Below, piece by piece: positions 12,450-25,870 of a DNA stretch of 64,000 bases; the stretch's first letter is position 1, and each line of letters starts with the position of its first letter. The translations under genes were made by a program, and so were the position numbers. Source of the DNA: Dasypus novemcinctus. Lineage: Eukaryota; Chordata; Mammalia; Cingulata; Dasypodidae. The notes beneath the pieces were generated by a model. It did no database searches. It had not been told where the DNA came from and was given only the letters and a program-made list of their open reading frames with translations. The stretch covers positions 682,001-746,000 of the forward strand of contig NC_080695.1 in the NCBI RefSeq assembly GCF_030445035.2. The letters are read 5' to 3'.

Positions 12450-13055
12450 CTTAATATGGAGGCCAGCCAAGAAATTCACTCTCGTCGCTTCTGCTCCACA
12501 TGGCACTGAAGGTCCTAACCTGTGCAGGGAGATTTTAAAAAGAGATGAAGGCATCTGGCGCGTCATCTACGTAGGAAACCTGATGAAGCCTAACAAAGAG
12601 CTACCAGAACTAATAAATGACTTAGCAGAGCCATGCAGCCCGAGGTGTCTGGACTTCTACATACCAGCAACGATCAGGAGTGGACCTGACATAACAGGTT
12701 ACAGCATTTGCAGCAGCATCAAAAGTACGAGATCTTGGTGATCAGTCTGGTAAAAGATGTGCAGATGAGAACAAGAAAGTTATTTGGCAATACTTAGCCA
12801 AATAAAGTAAAGGAGAGATGTGCCTTGCTCACGGGCCCGAGAACGCCATGTGGAGAAGATGTCAGTTTTCCCCAAACTGGTCATTAGATTCAGCTGCAAT
12901 CCTAATCAAACTCTCCTCCAGCCTTTCTGGAGATACTGACAAGGTGATTTAATGTGCAAGGGGTTGCAAAGGACCTAGAATAGCCACGACAACTTTGAAA
13001 AAAGAGAACAGAGATGACAGGTCAACCCTCCCAGGTTCCAAGTCACAGGTATCGA
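12450..13055 (+). mobile_element. Old L1 ORF2 fragment (plus strand)
   Basis: Degenerate L1 ORF2 wording is visible, including a stretch encoding DFYIPA-like residues near 12650 and the late ORF2 signature tgcaaaggacctagaatagc near 12965. Many stops. The same fragment is present in reverse at 61320-61860, so it predates the duplication. It is far more decayed than the L1s at 4-12 kb and 34-45 kb. Confidence 0.65.
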
Positions 13056-13429
13056 GACACAGCACGAAGACAAAGGAAAAGGCAGTGGGACAGGACGGAG
13101 AGGCGGGGGAGACTGCACCTGTGCAGAGGGGCAGGGCGAGTCAGAGGAGAAAGGGCGGTGTTTCCACCAGCGCTGGACCCCCTGGAGCCCCCACTAAAAA
13201 GCCAGGAACCCCTGGAGCTCCCACTAAAAGCACTAGGAGACGTGGCCGCGTGGCCGGGCAGGAGGCGGGAGGTGAGGCCATGTGGGGGCAGGGCGGGAAC
13301 AGGGAGGAGGTGACCGTGCCCTGCTCCTGGGCAACGGCCGTCCTGCCCTGGACACTGGCCAGCGGGCACAGGCGTCTGTCCTGGTCACATCAGGGGGTGG
13401 AGGGTAGCCATCCCCTGGGGGCCCAAGCT

Positions 13430-13600
13430 GTAGAAAGAATAGAGAGAAAAAGAGAGAGCAACAGAGAGATAGGGAAGGAGGGAGAGGGGGAGGGGGAGGG
13501 GAAGGGGAGAGGAGCAGGAGGGGGATGGGGAGGGAGGAGAGAGGAGGGGGAGGACGAGGGGGGGACGGGGAGAGGAGGGGGAGCGGTGCCCCAGGGCCTC
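13430..13600 (+). repeat. GA/GGGGA-rich polypurine tract
   Basis: About 170 bases nearly all A or G, with runs such as GGGGGAGGGGGAGGGGAAGG. The pyrimidine-rich counterparts occur at 27050-27225 and 60830-60925 in the inverted copies. Such tracts can form triplex or G-quadruplex structures and expand or contract readily. No coding meaning. Confidence 0.85.
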
Positions 13601-14199
13601 TGAGCTCCGACAGCCAGAGCAAGACTTGGATTGCACCGATTTTTCCACAGCAGCAATAGATAGAAACACACAGTGAAGCAACAATTTAGAGTGGTCATGG
13701 AGAACGACTCGGACCCCAGCACATTCTCTGCAGGGAAGCGTTCAAGGATGAGCAGGGGTGGGTCAGCAGGCACAGCAGGTCACCAGCCCTCGTGCCCTCT
13801 GAAGCAGTTTAGATAAAGCGCTCGAGTAAACGGGAGATAAACGCCAAGATGCTGCAAGAGGCGTTCAGTAAAGGAGATGGGTTATCTGGGTGAAGGTTGC
13901 TCTTACCTTTGAGGCCAGATAACCCCCAAGAAAAGAGATAATCTACCGGCCATCACCAGGTTAACAGTCCAGACGGTATCAGCAGGAGGGAAGTGCAGGG
14001 CAGATGTGAGGAGCCCACAGCCTCTTATCTGACTGGGGTTAGAGAGAGAGCAGCTCTGGAATGGTAAGGCGGGAAAAGAACCGTAAGAGTGGCTGAACCA
14101 AGTACAACAGTAAATTAAGGTGGTCGAAACCAGTCTAAATGTGTCAATAATTGTCATTAATACCAAGGCAAAAAAACTCACTAGTTAAAAGAAACATTA

Positions 14200-15125
14200 A
14201 AGGTGGGTACAAAACAAATCCAGATATATGCTGTTCACAAGAGAGAAGCAAGAATTGAAAGTAAAAGCATGGGGGAAAACATCTTACAGGCAAATGCTAG
14301 CCAAAAGATGGCACGGTTCGTGAAAACAATTTTTTGATAAATTGAGCAAAATTCAAAATTTAACAGTCCAACAATAGGGAGATGATCTTTGCAGAATATA
14401 GAATATGTGTGTTTCTAATATATAAAAAGCTCTCCAACTCCATCATGAGAAAAGAACCCAATAAAAATTTGGGTAAGGATATTGTAAAGAGATTTGAACA
14501 GACATTTTACGAAAGAAGCTTGTGGGTGGCAGATAAGCACAAGAAAAATGTTTGCGTCGTTATTCATGAACGTGCAGCTCCTGGAGCGGCGTTTCTTAAA
14601 GCTGACGCAGCAAGCGCCGCCTGGGTATCCACTGTCCACACTCGCGAGAGATGGAAACTTACATCCACGCCAAAACCTGGGGCAAATACTTATATTGGCT
14701 TGATGCATCATCACCCAAAACTTAACACAAACTTACCTTCAACAGACAAATTCAGGTTTAAAAAATCAGCTAGAAAAAGAAAAGCAGGGAAACTAACTTT
14801 GGTGCATCCGTGTGACATAAAGCAATGGGCAGCTAGCTGGTGCAGGTGGCAGGTGAGGGGACGTCCTGTGCACTGTGTGAGCTGAAGAACCAGATTCCAA
14901 AGACCGTGTCCGCGGGATTCCACTTACACAGCCTCCTGGAAAGGGTGAAACTAGAGGAACAGAAGAGCACGGGTGCCCGGGGCTGTGGGGGCTGAGAGCG
15001 GGGTGGAGGCAGCTGAGGGGGAGGCAGTTGTTCTGGTCTTGACCGCGGCGGTGGGTGCCCGGCCACGCGCACTCGGCTCATAGTGCCCCGTGTTTTACGA
15101 CTATAAGTGACACCTCGATAGACCT
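14200..15125 (+). mobile_element. Old L1 fragments, ending in an L1 3' end (plus strand)
   Basis: 14200-14310 matches L1 endonuclease-region wording (tatatgctgttcacaagaga). 14330-14760 matches the ORF2 3' end (atttgaacagacattttacg; aaacttacatccacgccaaa). 14930-15010 matches the L1 3' end with a G-rich segment. All are degenerate. Inverted copies lie at 57960-58600 and, in part, at 24640-24800. Confidence 0.65.
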
Positions 15126-15129
15126 GACC

Positions 15130-15985
15130 CCACAGAAGAGTCACGGAAGCAACTCTTTGAGAAAATAATTATGAGAAACAGGACCATGAAAGAAAAGTCT
15201 TACACCAACAGCAAAAAACTCCAGGCACAGGTCATTTTAAATGTGAGTTCTAGCGAAATCCCAAGCAATCAAGTGGTCCAGTTTTATAGACTCTTCCAAA
15301 GCAGGGAAAGAGGACCTTGCCATGTCCTGTTCTAAGAGGTCGCCGGGACGCAGGTGCCAGCGCTGGGCCCGTATCTTCACAAGGAGGGACAACGCACACG
15401 TGAGCATCCACCGCGCAGAGGAGCAGGCCGCGCCCGCTCGCGGGGAGAAGGGGCAGCACCTCGGACCCGGTTGGGCAGCGCAGGAAGGCAAGCGGGTTTA
15501 TCTAGAGAATCCCTAAGTGCCACTCACCACGTGGACACGCCAACGCAGAAGACACACGGTCATCTGCTACAACCCGATGTCGATCCATCAAGCAAAAGCT
15601 TAATTAACCTCTCGGTAAAGAATTCTAGAAGGAATTTCTCTCGTAGGTAAGGTAAAGCATAGTTATAAAATAAAACCGAGGGGAAACATGATCTTAAATG
15701 CACAATCCTTAGAAGCATTCTTTCTAAAAATAAAATTTAAAGAAAAAGCAAGGAACACCATCCCCCCTTCAATTTAACTTTGTGTTGGAAGTTCTCGTGG
15801 GTGTTATTTTTTAAAAAGAAACTAAAGGGATAAGGTTTGGAAAGGAGGAAATAAAACTGTCATCGCTTACATGTGGTGTGATCATTTTCCAATGATTGGA
15901 AAGGACAGTTACATTGTGAGATGTGAGATTAATACATGAAATTCTGTTGTGTTTCTATATGGCAGCAGCAAAAATGAGACAACCC
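15130..15985 (+). mobile_element. Old L1 RT-domain fragment (plus strand)
   Basis: Recognisable but heavily mutated L1 ORF2 around the RT domain (actcttccaaagcagggaaa near 15291; ttggaagttctcgtgg near 15786; aaggtttggaaaggaggaaa near 15832). From about 15660 on it is duplicated directly at 48840-49165. From about 15320 on it is duplicated inverted at 23960-24620. No usable reading frame. Confidence 0.6.
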
Positions 15986-17635
15986 CGTGAAGGGACGCTG
16001 TTTCCACGGTCTCCGAGAGCAGGACTACCCAAGGGGCTGCAGGAATTCCGCGCGGCGGGGTTGTACTGCACGTGAGAATCTCTCTTGCAGACCCCAGGTC
16101 AGCGGGAGACGCCGCGGCCTCGCGCAGAAGGTCACACTTCCCGCTGGACGTGGTTCAGCAGCGCCAGTGTCAGGAGCAGCGGCGGCTTTCACAGAGCCTC
16201 CTTCCCCCGAGAAGCCTTCCTGGGCCCAGGGTAGGGTGTCGGGCTCCCCACCAGCCTGCGCGCCCATTGACGCTCCCCCAGGGGGCCGCGGGACCCCCGC
16301 CACCCTCCCCTCAGATGCACACTGGTCCCTCCTGGAGCCCACGCTCAGGTGCCACGTCCCCTCCTCTGCCCCTCTGGGCACAGGGCCGCGGAGAGGGGCT
16401 GAGCTGGACCCAGGGGTGGGGGGGGCTCGAGCTACCTGAGCGCCGCATCCCTGCACCGCCGCAGAGCTGAGCCGAGGAGCCACGCCAGCCCCGGGAGGGG
16501 ACATGGGGGCCCGGCCTCGGGACAGAGGGCAGGCTCCCGGTCCTTCTCCTCTCGGTGGATTCTTCAGTGCACCCCCCACCCCAAGGCCAGGCTGGGCCTG
16601 GAACTGGGGTCCCTTAGAGACACCCGTGGAGGGGGGACTGCAGACACGCCCCCTCCTCCCCAGCCCCTCTCCCCAGCCGGCCTGGCTGTGTCCACCCGGC
16701 AGGAGGCCCCTAAGACACCACGGGAGGTGGGAACGGGCAGGGCCCAGGAGGGAGGGGTCGGCAAAGGGGTCTTGACCTCGACAGAGCGAACCCGACAGAC
16801 CCGCAGGCGGGGGTTTGTCTGAGGGTCCTGGGCCCACGGCAGGGCCACCGGGAAATGGAGGCAGGGGCTGGGGGATTGGGGAGCCTGAGCTGGCCCCTCC
16901 CGTCCATCTGCCGGGTCTGAGCCCCAAGCAGTCGGAGACCTCTGGAGGGACCCCCAGCCTTGAGTGACTCCCAGGGATCCCAGCACCCCCAAAGCGGGCA
17001 TGTGGGGGCCCCTGGGAGGAAGGGGACCCCGGCGGCTGCCCTCCCTGGAGCAGGTGCTGCGGCCCCAGAGCCGACCCCTGAGCGCGTTCCAGAAGAACCA
17101 GGTGCAGCCAGGCCCCCGGGGATCCTGAGCCATGACGGGGGAGGGGGGCCCCCACAGACAGGTCAGGCTCAGGACCCAGGACGCTGCCCCCTCACGCCCC
17201 ACCCCCTGTGTCGCCGTCACACGGGGTCCCGAAGAACCCACCACACTGGCCGTGGCCCGGCCCTGGAGACCCGCCCCCCACCTCGGCTAAACACCAGGCC
17301 AGCCCCCGCCGGGTCTGCTCCTGGCCCCTCTGTTCTCGGCGCACCCCCGGCCAGTGGAACCCCACCCCCCAGAGTTGTCTTGTCTCGACATGTCCCCCCA
17401 GGAGCCCACGAAGTCACAGCCCTGTCAGCTCCGTGCCCCCAAGGCCGGCGTGCTCAAGAGAAGAGGCAAGAGGAGGGGGTGGGGAGCGCCAGCGCGTGGC
17501 GGGGACGCCTGCAGGCAGGGACGTGGGCCCGGGCACCTCCCCCCATCCTGCCCCGCCCGAGGGGCAGCGCCTGGACCCCCAAGAGCAGCCCCCACAGACA
17601 AACACACACCACCAGGAGGGGGCTGCTTCGTACAC
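15986..17635. other. GC-rich block without recognisable gene
   Basis: GC-rich DNA with long open frames on the minus strand that overlap in several frames, typical of high GC content with few stop codons. No protease motif, signal peptide or splice-consistent exon set was found. 15990-16930 is copied directly at 49170-50846 and 51347-51590. 16930-17635 has no counterpart in unit 2, apparently removed by a deletion there. Confidence 0.45.
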
Positions 17636-19349
17636 GGTTTAATGAGATTCAAGGGAAGTGGAAACCGGGGGTCCCGGCCGTGCCCAGCGCTCTTGAGGAA
17701 GCCCCCAGCCCCGGAGCCCCCAGGAAGGGCAGGGAAAGGACGAGGTCAGGGGCAGGCGGTCTGTGGGGCAGGGCTGCGGGCAACTCTACTCGCCTCCAGG
17801 GATGGAGCCGGCGGACCCCAAACTCCTGGGCTGAGGGCAGCAGGAGAGGCAGGCCTGGGGTGTTGGTGGGGACAGCGCGGCGATAGCTGCTGTCACAGAC
17901 GTCCCCGTCCTGGCAGGACCGTCACCTCCCCAGGTGAAGAGCCAGGAGAGCGGCTCCGCGGGGAGAATCGGGGGGCACGGGGGCCAGGACGTGCGCCCCG
18001 CTCAGGGCAGGGTCCTCAGCAGAGGGGAGGGGCCACAGCCAGGCCCCGGGACGCGGGGGCCCATGGCAGCAGCACGACGGAGGGTTCTCCCCTCGGAAAC
18101 CTGTGCTGGGAAAGGAAGGCCCAGGACGCCCCAAGACGGGCGCCAGGAGGGGAATCGCACCTTGGGGGGCCACGTCCCCCCCGGCCCCGAGGCTCCAGCG
18201 GCCTCCGCCCTCGGGCCTTAGCCTGGAGTTCCTCCCCCAGGTGCCTCCGCCTCGAGGGCAGGACACGGAGCCCCCAGGCGCCCACCTGCCACCCCAGCCT
18301 GCCCCCGCTCCACAGGGCACCCCAGAAGACGCAGAGACGATGAACTCTTCCTGGTGCCCCCGCTCCTCCCTCACGGCCCGTGCCCCCCTGGCCCTCACTT
18401 CCAAGGCCGGCGTCCCCCAGCCAGTCCCCCAGCACGTCTTCCTGGCGGAGACCCTGAGCGAGGCAGGCGGGGGGTTGACCGGCCTGACGGGCCGAGAGCA
18501 CCACGGGTGGCCTCCGGTTCCAGCAGGCGACGTCCCCGCCCCCTCGGCAGACAGGCTGGCGTTGACCTTGGGGTGCCGGATGACCTGAGTCCCCCTCCTC
18601 AGCCAGTCGTGCTCCTAGAGCCTCAGCTGCCCACCTGGACCCTAAAGGCACAAGCTTCCAAGTCTTCCCTGGGTGGGGGGAGACCAGAAGCTTCTCAGAG
18701 GTGCTGGCTGGGGGCGGGGACCCGGGCTCAGTGCAGCAGCGGGGACCCCTCAGGGCCCGGGAGCCAGGGACCCCACGAGGAGGTGAGGGGCCCGTCCTTG
18801 GGGATGGGGCCCTGAGCAAGCTCAGCTCCGTTCACAGATGCACACCCCCCACCGCCCCGGCCCCTCTGCTGCCCCACCCCGTACCCCACCCAGCCTGGGG
18901 GACCCCTTGGAAGCCACTGATGGTTGCACACAGTGGGTTGTGGTCAGCACTCACTGGGGGTGCACGAGGGAGCCCCCACCCATGTGCTCCCACTGCCGAG
19001 AACTTTGATCATAAACCTGAGGCTGACCTGCCAGGGTGCTTCCTGCCCGAGATGTCATGTGCCCCCACCAGGCCAGGTGAGAAGAGCCAGGTGAGCCAGG
19101 TGAGCCAGGTGAACCATGCCACCCACAACTGGGCAGCACAGGAATTGGACGGGGACAGCACCCACCTGGGGTCACCACGGAGCCCCCCAGGCAGGGCACG
19201 GCCAGGAGCAGCAGCTGCAGCATCTGGAGGGGAGGCGGGGCTGGGGGGGGGCCAGGGTACCTGGCTGGGAGGGCAGGGAGGGTCAGGGGGATCTCACCTC
19301 CCCAGGTCCCTGCCACCTTCTGCTCTGGGCCCTGGGCGCCCCTTTATCT
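17636..19349 (-). pseudogene. Mastin-like protease pseudogene D
   Basis: A decayed copy of the neighbouring mastin-like genes. The promoter box AGATAAA is at 19349-19343. The signal-peptide exon (MLQLLLLAVPCLGGSVVTP) at 19223-19166 still has a good splice donor. The catalytic-His exon (about 19055-18930) has lost its 5' part with the IVGG activation site; Cys42 is changed (HMGGGS), the Trp codon before LTAAHC is TGA, and the splice donor is gone. Exon 4 (from about 18670) has a one-base deletion in the VQVGQLRL region and TAG for the Tyr codon; both are shared with pseudogene C. A probable exon-5 relic with DVCDSSY-like residues lies near 17900. An ATTAAA polyadenylation signal is at 17643-17638. 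Confidence 0.8.
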
Positions 19350-19549
19350 GTCGTACAGAGGAGGTGGGCAGGTGGGGCAGCCCTCCTCCTGGGGTCCAGT
19401 GGGGACAGGGAGGGGCAGGGCAATCTGAGCGTGTCCAGGGCCCTTGGGGACGGGGTGGGTCGTGGAGATGCCGTGAGCGGCCTCGGGCCTGGGGCTGGTC
19501 CTCTCCACTGACCAGAAGCTTCCGCTGCCCTTGAACCCAAAGCCGCCCC

Positions 19550-20030
19550 CAGGCCGCCGGGTCAGGGGAGCAGGAGGGGGCGAGCAGAGGGGGCGAGTCG
19601 CCAGCAAATGACCCAGGGAACAGCACATCGGGACGCAGAGGGCGGGCTGGGCACGGAGCCATGGGGGGCGGGGGGCTGCGTCCTCTCCAGGGCCTACCCT
19701 GAGGGCTCGGGGGCCGCCGAGGCCGAGCCTGCACCTGAGCTCCCGGGAGGGGCTCCTGCTGCCAGGCCCCCCGAGCAGCTGGCCGTGCGCGGGTGTGAGG
19801 ACCCAGGGCTGAGCAGCCGAGCAAAGCGACAGAGGAACGAGGCCGTGGAAAGGGAGGCAGTGAGCGAAATTACCCAATTGAAGAAAAAGAAGAAAACGGG
19901 GTACTGCTTTTAATGGAACAGAGCCTCGGGTTCTTTTACATATTTTTTAATTCTCTGCCGAGATTTCTTATCTTTTCATTAATTATGAGTATATTTTCCT
20001 TTGTGTCATAAAACACCATTTTTTGTTCTT
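19550..20030. other. Spacer between pseudogene D and gene A
   Basis: GC-rich, then AT-rich sequence with no recognisable gene. It is copied in unit 2 at 52240-52500 and 53250-53465. In unit 2 the two halves are separated by about 750 extra bases (52500-53250). Confidence 0.5.
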
Positions 20031-20165
20031 TTTTAAGATTTATTTTTTATTTCTTTCTTTCCCCCTCCCGCCGCCCCCGCCCCCGCCCCAGTTGTCTGGT
20101 TCTCTGTGTCCGTTTGCTGCGTGTTCTTCTTTTTGTCTGATTCTGTTGTTGTCAGCAGCATAAAG
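20031..20165 (-). mobile_element. DAS-SINE 3' fragment (minus strand)
   Basis: Reads on the plus strand as TTTTTAAGATTTATTTTTTA, then C-rich sequence, then agttgtctggttctctgtgt and ttctgttgttgtcagcagca. This is the reversed 3' half of a DAS-SINE. The tRNA head is missing. The same truncated copy is at 53470-53600, so it predates the tandem duplication. Confidence 0.75.
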
Positions 20166-20167
20166 CA

Positions 20168-20350
20168 CTGTTTTAAGTGAAGGGAAGAAAGAGAAGAAAA
20201 AGGGAACAAAAGAAAGGGGAAGGAATGGAGGAGAGCAGGGAAAGGAGAGGAGGGGGAGGGAGGAAAGAAAACATGGGAGGAGGGACAGAGAGGAGGAATA
20301 AAGGACAATGGAGAGAGGAGAGAGGAAAGGGGCAGGTAGGAGGGAAAGAG
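20168..20350 (+). repeat. AG-rich polypurine tract downstream of gene A
   Basis: About 180 bases of almost pure purine directly beside the SINE fragment and about 200 bases beyond the gene A polyadenylation site. The matching tract in unit 2 is at 53605-53770. Confidence 0.8.
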
Positions 20351-20555
20351 CAGAGGCTGGATGGGCGGGGGAGACCTGAGGGCAGGGGCTGCTGAGTCTG
20401 GGGGACCAGCCACCCCACCCCGCATGGCCAGGGTAGGAGGAGGCCACGAGGCACAAACGCCCAGGCTGGCCCTGCCCCCCAGCCCGCAGAGCCCCCCAGA
20501 CCCCCCAGTCACACACACAGACTAGGACACCGAGCGCCAGCTGCTTTCCACCAAG

Positions 20556-20561
20556 TTTATT
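20556..20561 (-). terminator. Gene A polyadenylation signal AATAAA
   Basis: AATAAA on the minus strand about 230 bases beyond the stop codon. The homologous position is ATTAAA in B (53998-53993), ATTAAA in D (17643-17638) and AGTAAA in C (31450-31455), each followed by C and set in similar flanks. Confidence 0.75.
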
Positions 20562-20793
20562 AGGCACAGACGAGAGGGTGGGGGCGGTGGTCCTGGGCCA
20601 TCTTCACCCCCCCTGTTGGACACAGAGCCTGGGAGCCTGTCCCCTGCCTCTGCTCCCCGCTGTCCGGGAAGGCCAGCACGCTGGAGCCAGGGGCAGAGGG
20701 CGGGGAGCAGGGGCGGGAGGGGGCAGCGCTGTGGGGAGCAGAAGGCTGAGCCCCAGGGGAGAAGCGCAGGGGGCCGCCCCAGACGCGCCTCGG

Positions 20794-23454
<2,661 letters not shown>

Positions 23455-23464
23455 TCAGTGTCGC

Positions 23465-23765
23465 ATTTTCAGGGCGTTAGAATTGTTCTGCCTGATCTCA
23501 CAGTAATGGATACAGGCCATTTTAAATTTTGTCAATGTTTATAACAGTGTTCAGTCTAAAATAGACACCATAAGGTAAGTCATTGACCATGGTAGGAAGC
23601 AATGCTGCAATATTCGTACATCAATTGTACCAAATGTGCCATCCGCATGTAAATGTTATTATAGGGGAGAGGGGAAAGGGGGGAGGATGGTGGGTATATG
23701 GGAATCCCCTTTATATTGTACTTGACTTTTCTGTAACTTAAAGCTTCTTTGAAGAGAAAATGAAA
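23465..23765 (+). mobile_element. Old L1-type 3' end fragment
   Basis: Carries gtacatcaattgtaccaaat near 23617, ggtatatgggaatcccctt near 23692 and an A-rich end, wording typical of an old L1-family 3' UTR. Similar wording is at 40590-40900 and at the start of the R copies. Homology with unit 2 stops at its edge (unit 2 diverges at about 57065), so it marks a duplication boundary or a later insertion. Confidence 0.55.
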
Positions 23766-25489
23766 AAAATAAGATGCAGTCGCGTTGCCATGAACCCACG
23801 TGCAGCTGGGAAGTGTGAACTGCGCGATGCCGCGGGCATCTCCCCACTAATCTGGGGGTCTTCAAAGAGATATTCTCATGTGTAGTACAATCTGCTGTGC
23901 GGAATTCCTGCAGCCCCTTGGGTAGTCCTGCTCTCGGGGACCGTGGAAACAGTGTCCCTTCACGGGGTTGTCTCGTTTTTGCTGCTGCCATATAGAAACA
24001 CAACAGAATTTCATGTATTGATCTCACATCTCACAATCTTAACTCTCATTTCCAATCACTGGAATGTATCTGATTTCTATATAAATAATCACACCGCATG
24101 TAAGCGATGACAGTTTTATTTCCTCCTTTCCAAACCTTATCCCTTTAGTTTCTTTTTAAAAAATAAAACCCATGAGAACTTCCAGCACAATGTTAAATTG
24201 AAGTGGGGACAGTATTCCTTCTTGGCTTGTTGTTTCTTTAAATTTTATTTGTAGAAAGAATGCTTCTAAGGATTGTCCATTTAAGATCATGCTTCCTCTA
24301 GGTTTTATTTTTATAGCTATACTTTACCTTATCTACGAGGGAAATTCCTTCTAGGATTTTTTACCAAAAAGTTCATTAATTTTTTGCTTCATTCATTGAC
24401 ACCGAGTTGTTGTAGATGACCGTGTGTCTTCTGTGTTGGTGTGTCCACATGGTGAGTGGCACTTAGAAATTTTCTAGATAAACCCGCTTGCCTTCCTGAG
24501 CTACCCCGACCAGGTCGAAGGTGCTGTCCCTTCCCCCGCGAGCGGGCGCCGCCTGCTCCTCTGCGCGGTGGATGCTCACGTGAGCGTCGTCCCTCCTTGT
24601 GAAGATTCGGGCCCAGCGCTGGCGCATGAACCTGCTAACTTGGGGCTAGCACTAACCTGTCAGATGTTTTCCCCCTTGCTTTTACTTTCAACTCTTGCTT
24701 CTCTCTTGTGAACAGCATATATCTGGATTTGTTTTGTACCCACCTTCAATATTTGTCTTTTAACTAGTGACTTTATTCCCTTTGTATTTATCACAATTAT
24801 TGACATAGGCTGGTTTCCAGCACCTTAATTTACTGCTGTACCTGGTTCAGCCACTCTTATGGTTCTTTTCCCGCCTTACCATTCCAGAACTGCTCTCTCT
24901 CTAACCTCAGTAAGAGAAGAGGCCGTGGGCTCCTCACATCTGCCCTGCACTTCCCTCCTGCTGATACCGTCTGGACTGTTCACCTGGTGATGGCGGGTAG
25001 ATTATCTCTTTTCTTGGGGGTTATCTGGCCTCAAAGGTAAGAGCAACCTTTACCCAGATAACCCATCTCCTTTACTGAACGCCTCTTGCAGCATCTTGGC
25101 GTTTATCTCCCGTTTACTCGAGCGCTTTATCTAAACTGCTTCAGAGGGCACGAGGGCTGGTGACGTGGTGTGCCTGCTGACCCACCCCTGCTCATCCTTG
25201 AACGCTTCCCTGGAGAGAATGTGCTGGGGTCCGAGTCGTTCTCCATGACCACTCTAAATTGTTGCTTCACTGTGTGTTTCTATCTATTGCTGCTGTGGAA
25301 AAATCGGTGCAATCCAAGTCTTGCTTCTTCCAATCATCTGGGGTTTCTCAAAACGCTGGATGGAGACAGGCTCCAGCCCTGGGTCCGCACAGCTCACCTC
25401 ACCGGCCTCCCCAATCCCGGCCCCTGCGAGCCCGTCTGCACTTCACACGTGGATATCGCGGTCATCGTGGGTTTTTAGAAATCCCGCGC

Positions 25490-25870
25490 CCGCGGGTTAC
25501 TTGCCCTGGTCGCTGAGGGCTGGGGCTTCCCCGGAACGCACGCCTGCCTCGGCGCCCCCGGCCTCGCCCAGCCCCGGCCCTGCCACCGAGCGTGAACCCG
25601 CGTTAGTCTCGCTCACGAGTGGACCCCGGGCGGGGAGGGGCCTCGGGAGGCGCGCGTCGGCGGCAGGAGGAGGCGGTGCCCGTGGCGTGTGCGGGGCCGT
25701 GCGTGTCCGCGGCGGGCGGTGGGAGCTTGTCCTGCGCAGAGCTGGCCGCTGCTGAGGCCGGAGCCGCCCCGCCTGCCGGCACCTGCCACCGCTGGCGTCC
25801 CCGGGGCGCACCTGTGCGCGGAGCCCGGGGCCCGAGGCGGGCGGGTGAGCGGGTCCCGATCCCCGGGCGC
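25490..25870. promoter_or_regulatory. CpG-rich stretch between divergent genes A and C
   Basis: Dense CpG dinucleotides and high GC over about 380 bases, unlike its flanks. The unit-2 counterpart is 59300-59690. It lies between the divergently oriented mastin copies A (promoter near 22.86 kb) and C (near 28.99 kb). A CpG island can mark a promoter; no gene starting here was identified. Open frames exist on both strands but lack recognisable domains. Confidence 0.5.

Larger units (their letters stand above)
11765..16110 (+). repeat. Inner inverted duplication, left arm
   Basis: Sequence at 11770-11950, 13610-13990, 13990-14310 and 15320-16070 recurs in reverse complement at 27710-27860, 25000-25340, 24640-25000 and 23780-24620. 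In unit 2 almost the whole arm recurs in reverse complement at 57960-62560. The arm contains fragments of old L1 and no recognisable gene. Compared with the right arm it lacks about 1.66 kb, including a CpG-rich stretch, at the join near 13620. Confidence 0.75.

Noticed and set aside
16025-17244. Long minus-strand open frames of 376 and 226 codons
   Set aside because: They overlap each other and plus-strand frames in a very GC-rich stretch, are rich in Pro, Gly and Arg, and show no domain, signal peptide or conserved splice context.
25170-25478. 102-codon open frame (MPADPPLLILERF...) recurring in three arms
   Set aside because: Its recurrence follows from segmental duplication rather than selection; the three versions diverge in frame near the end and there is no promoter or domain evidence.
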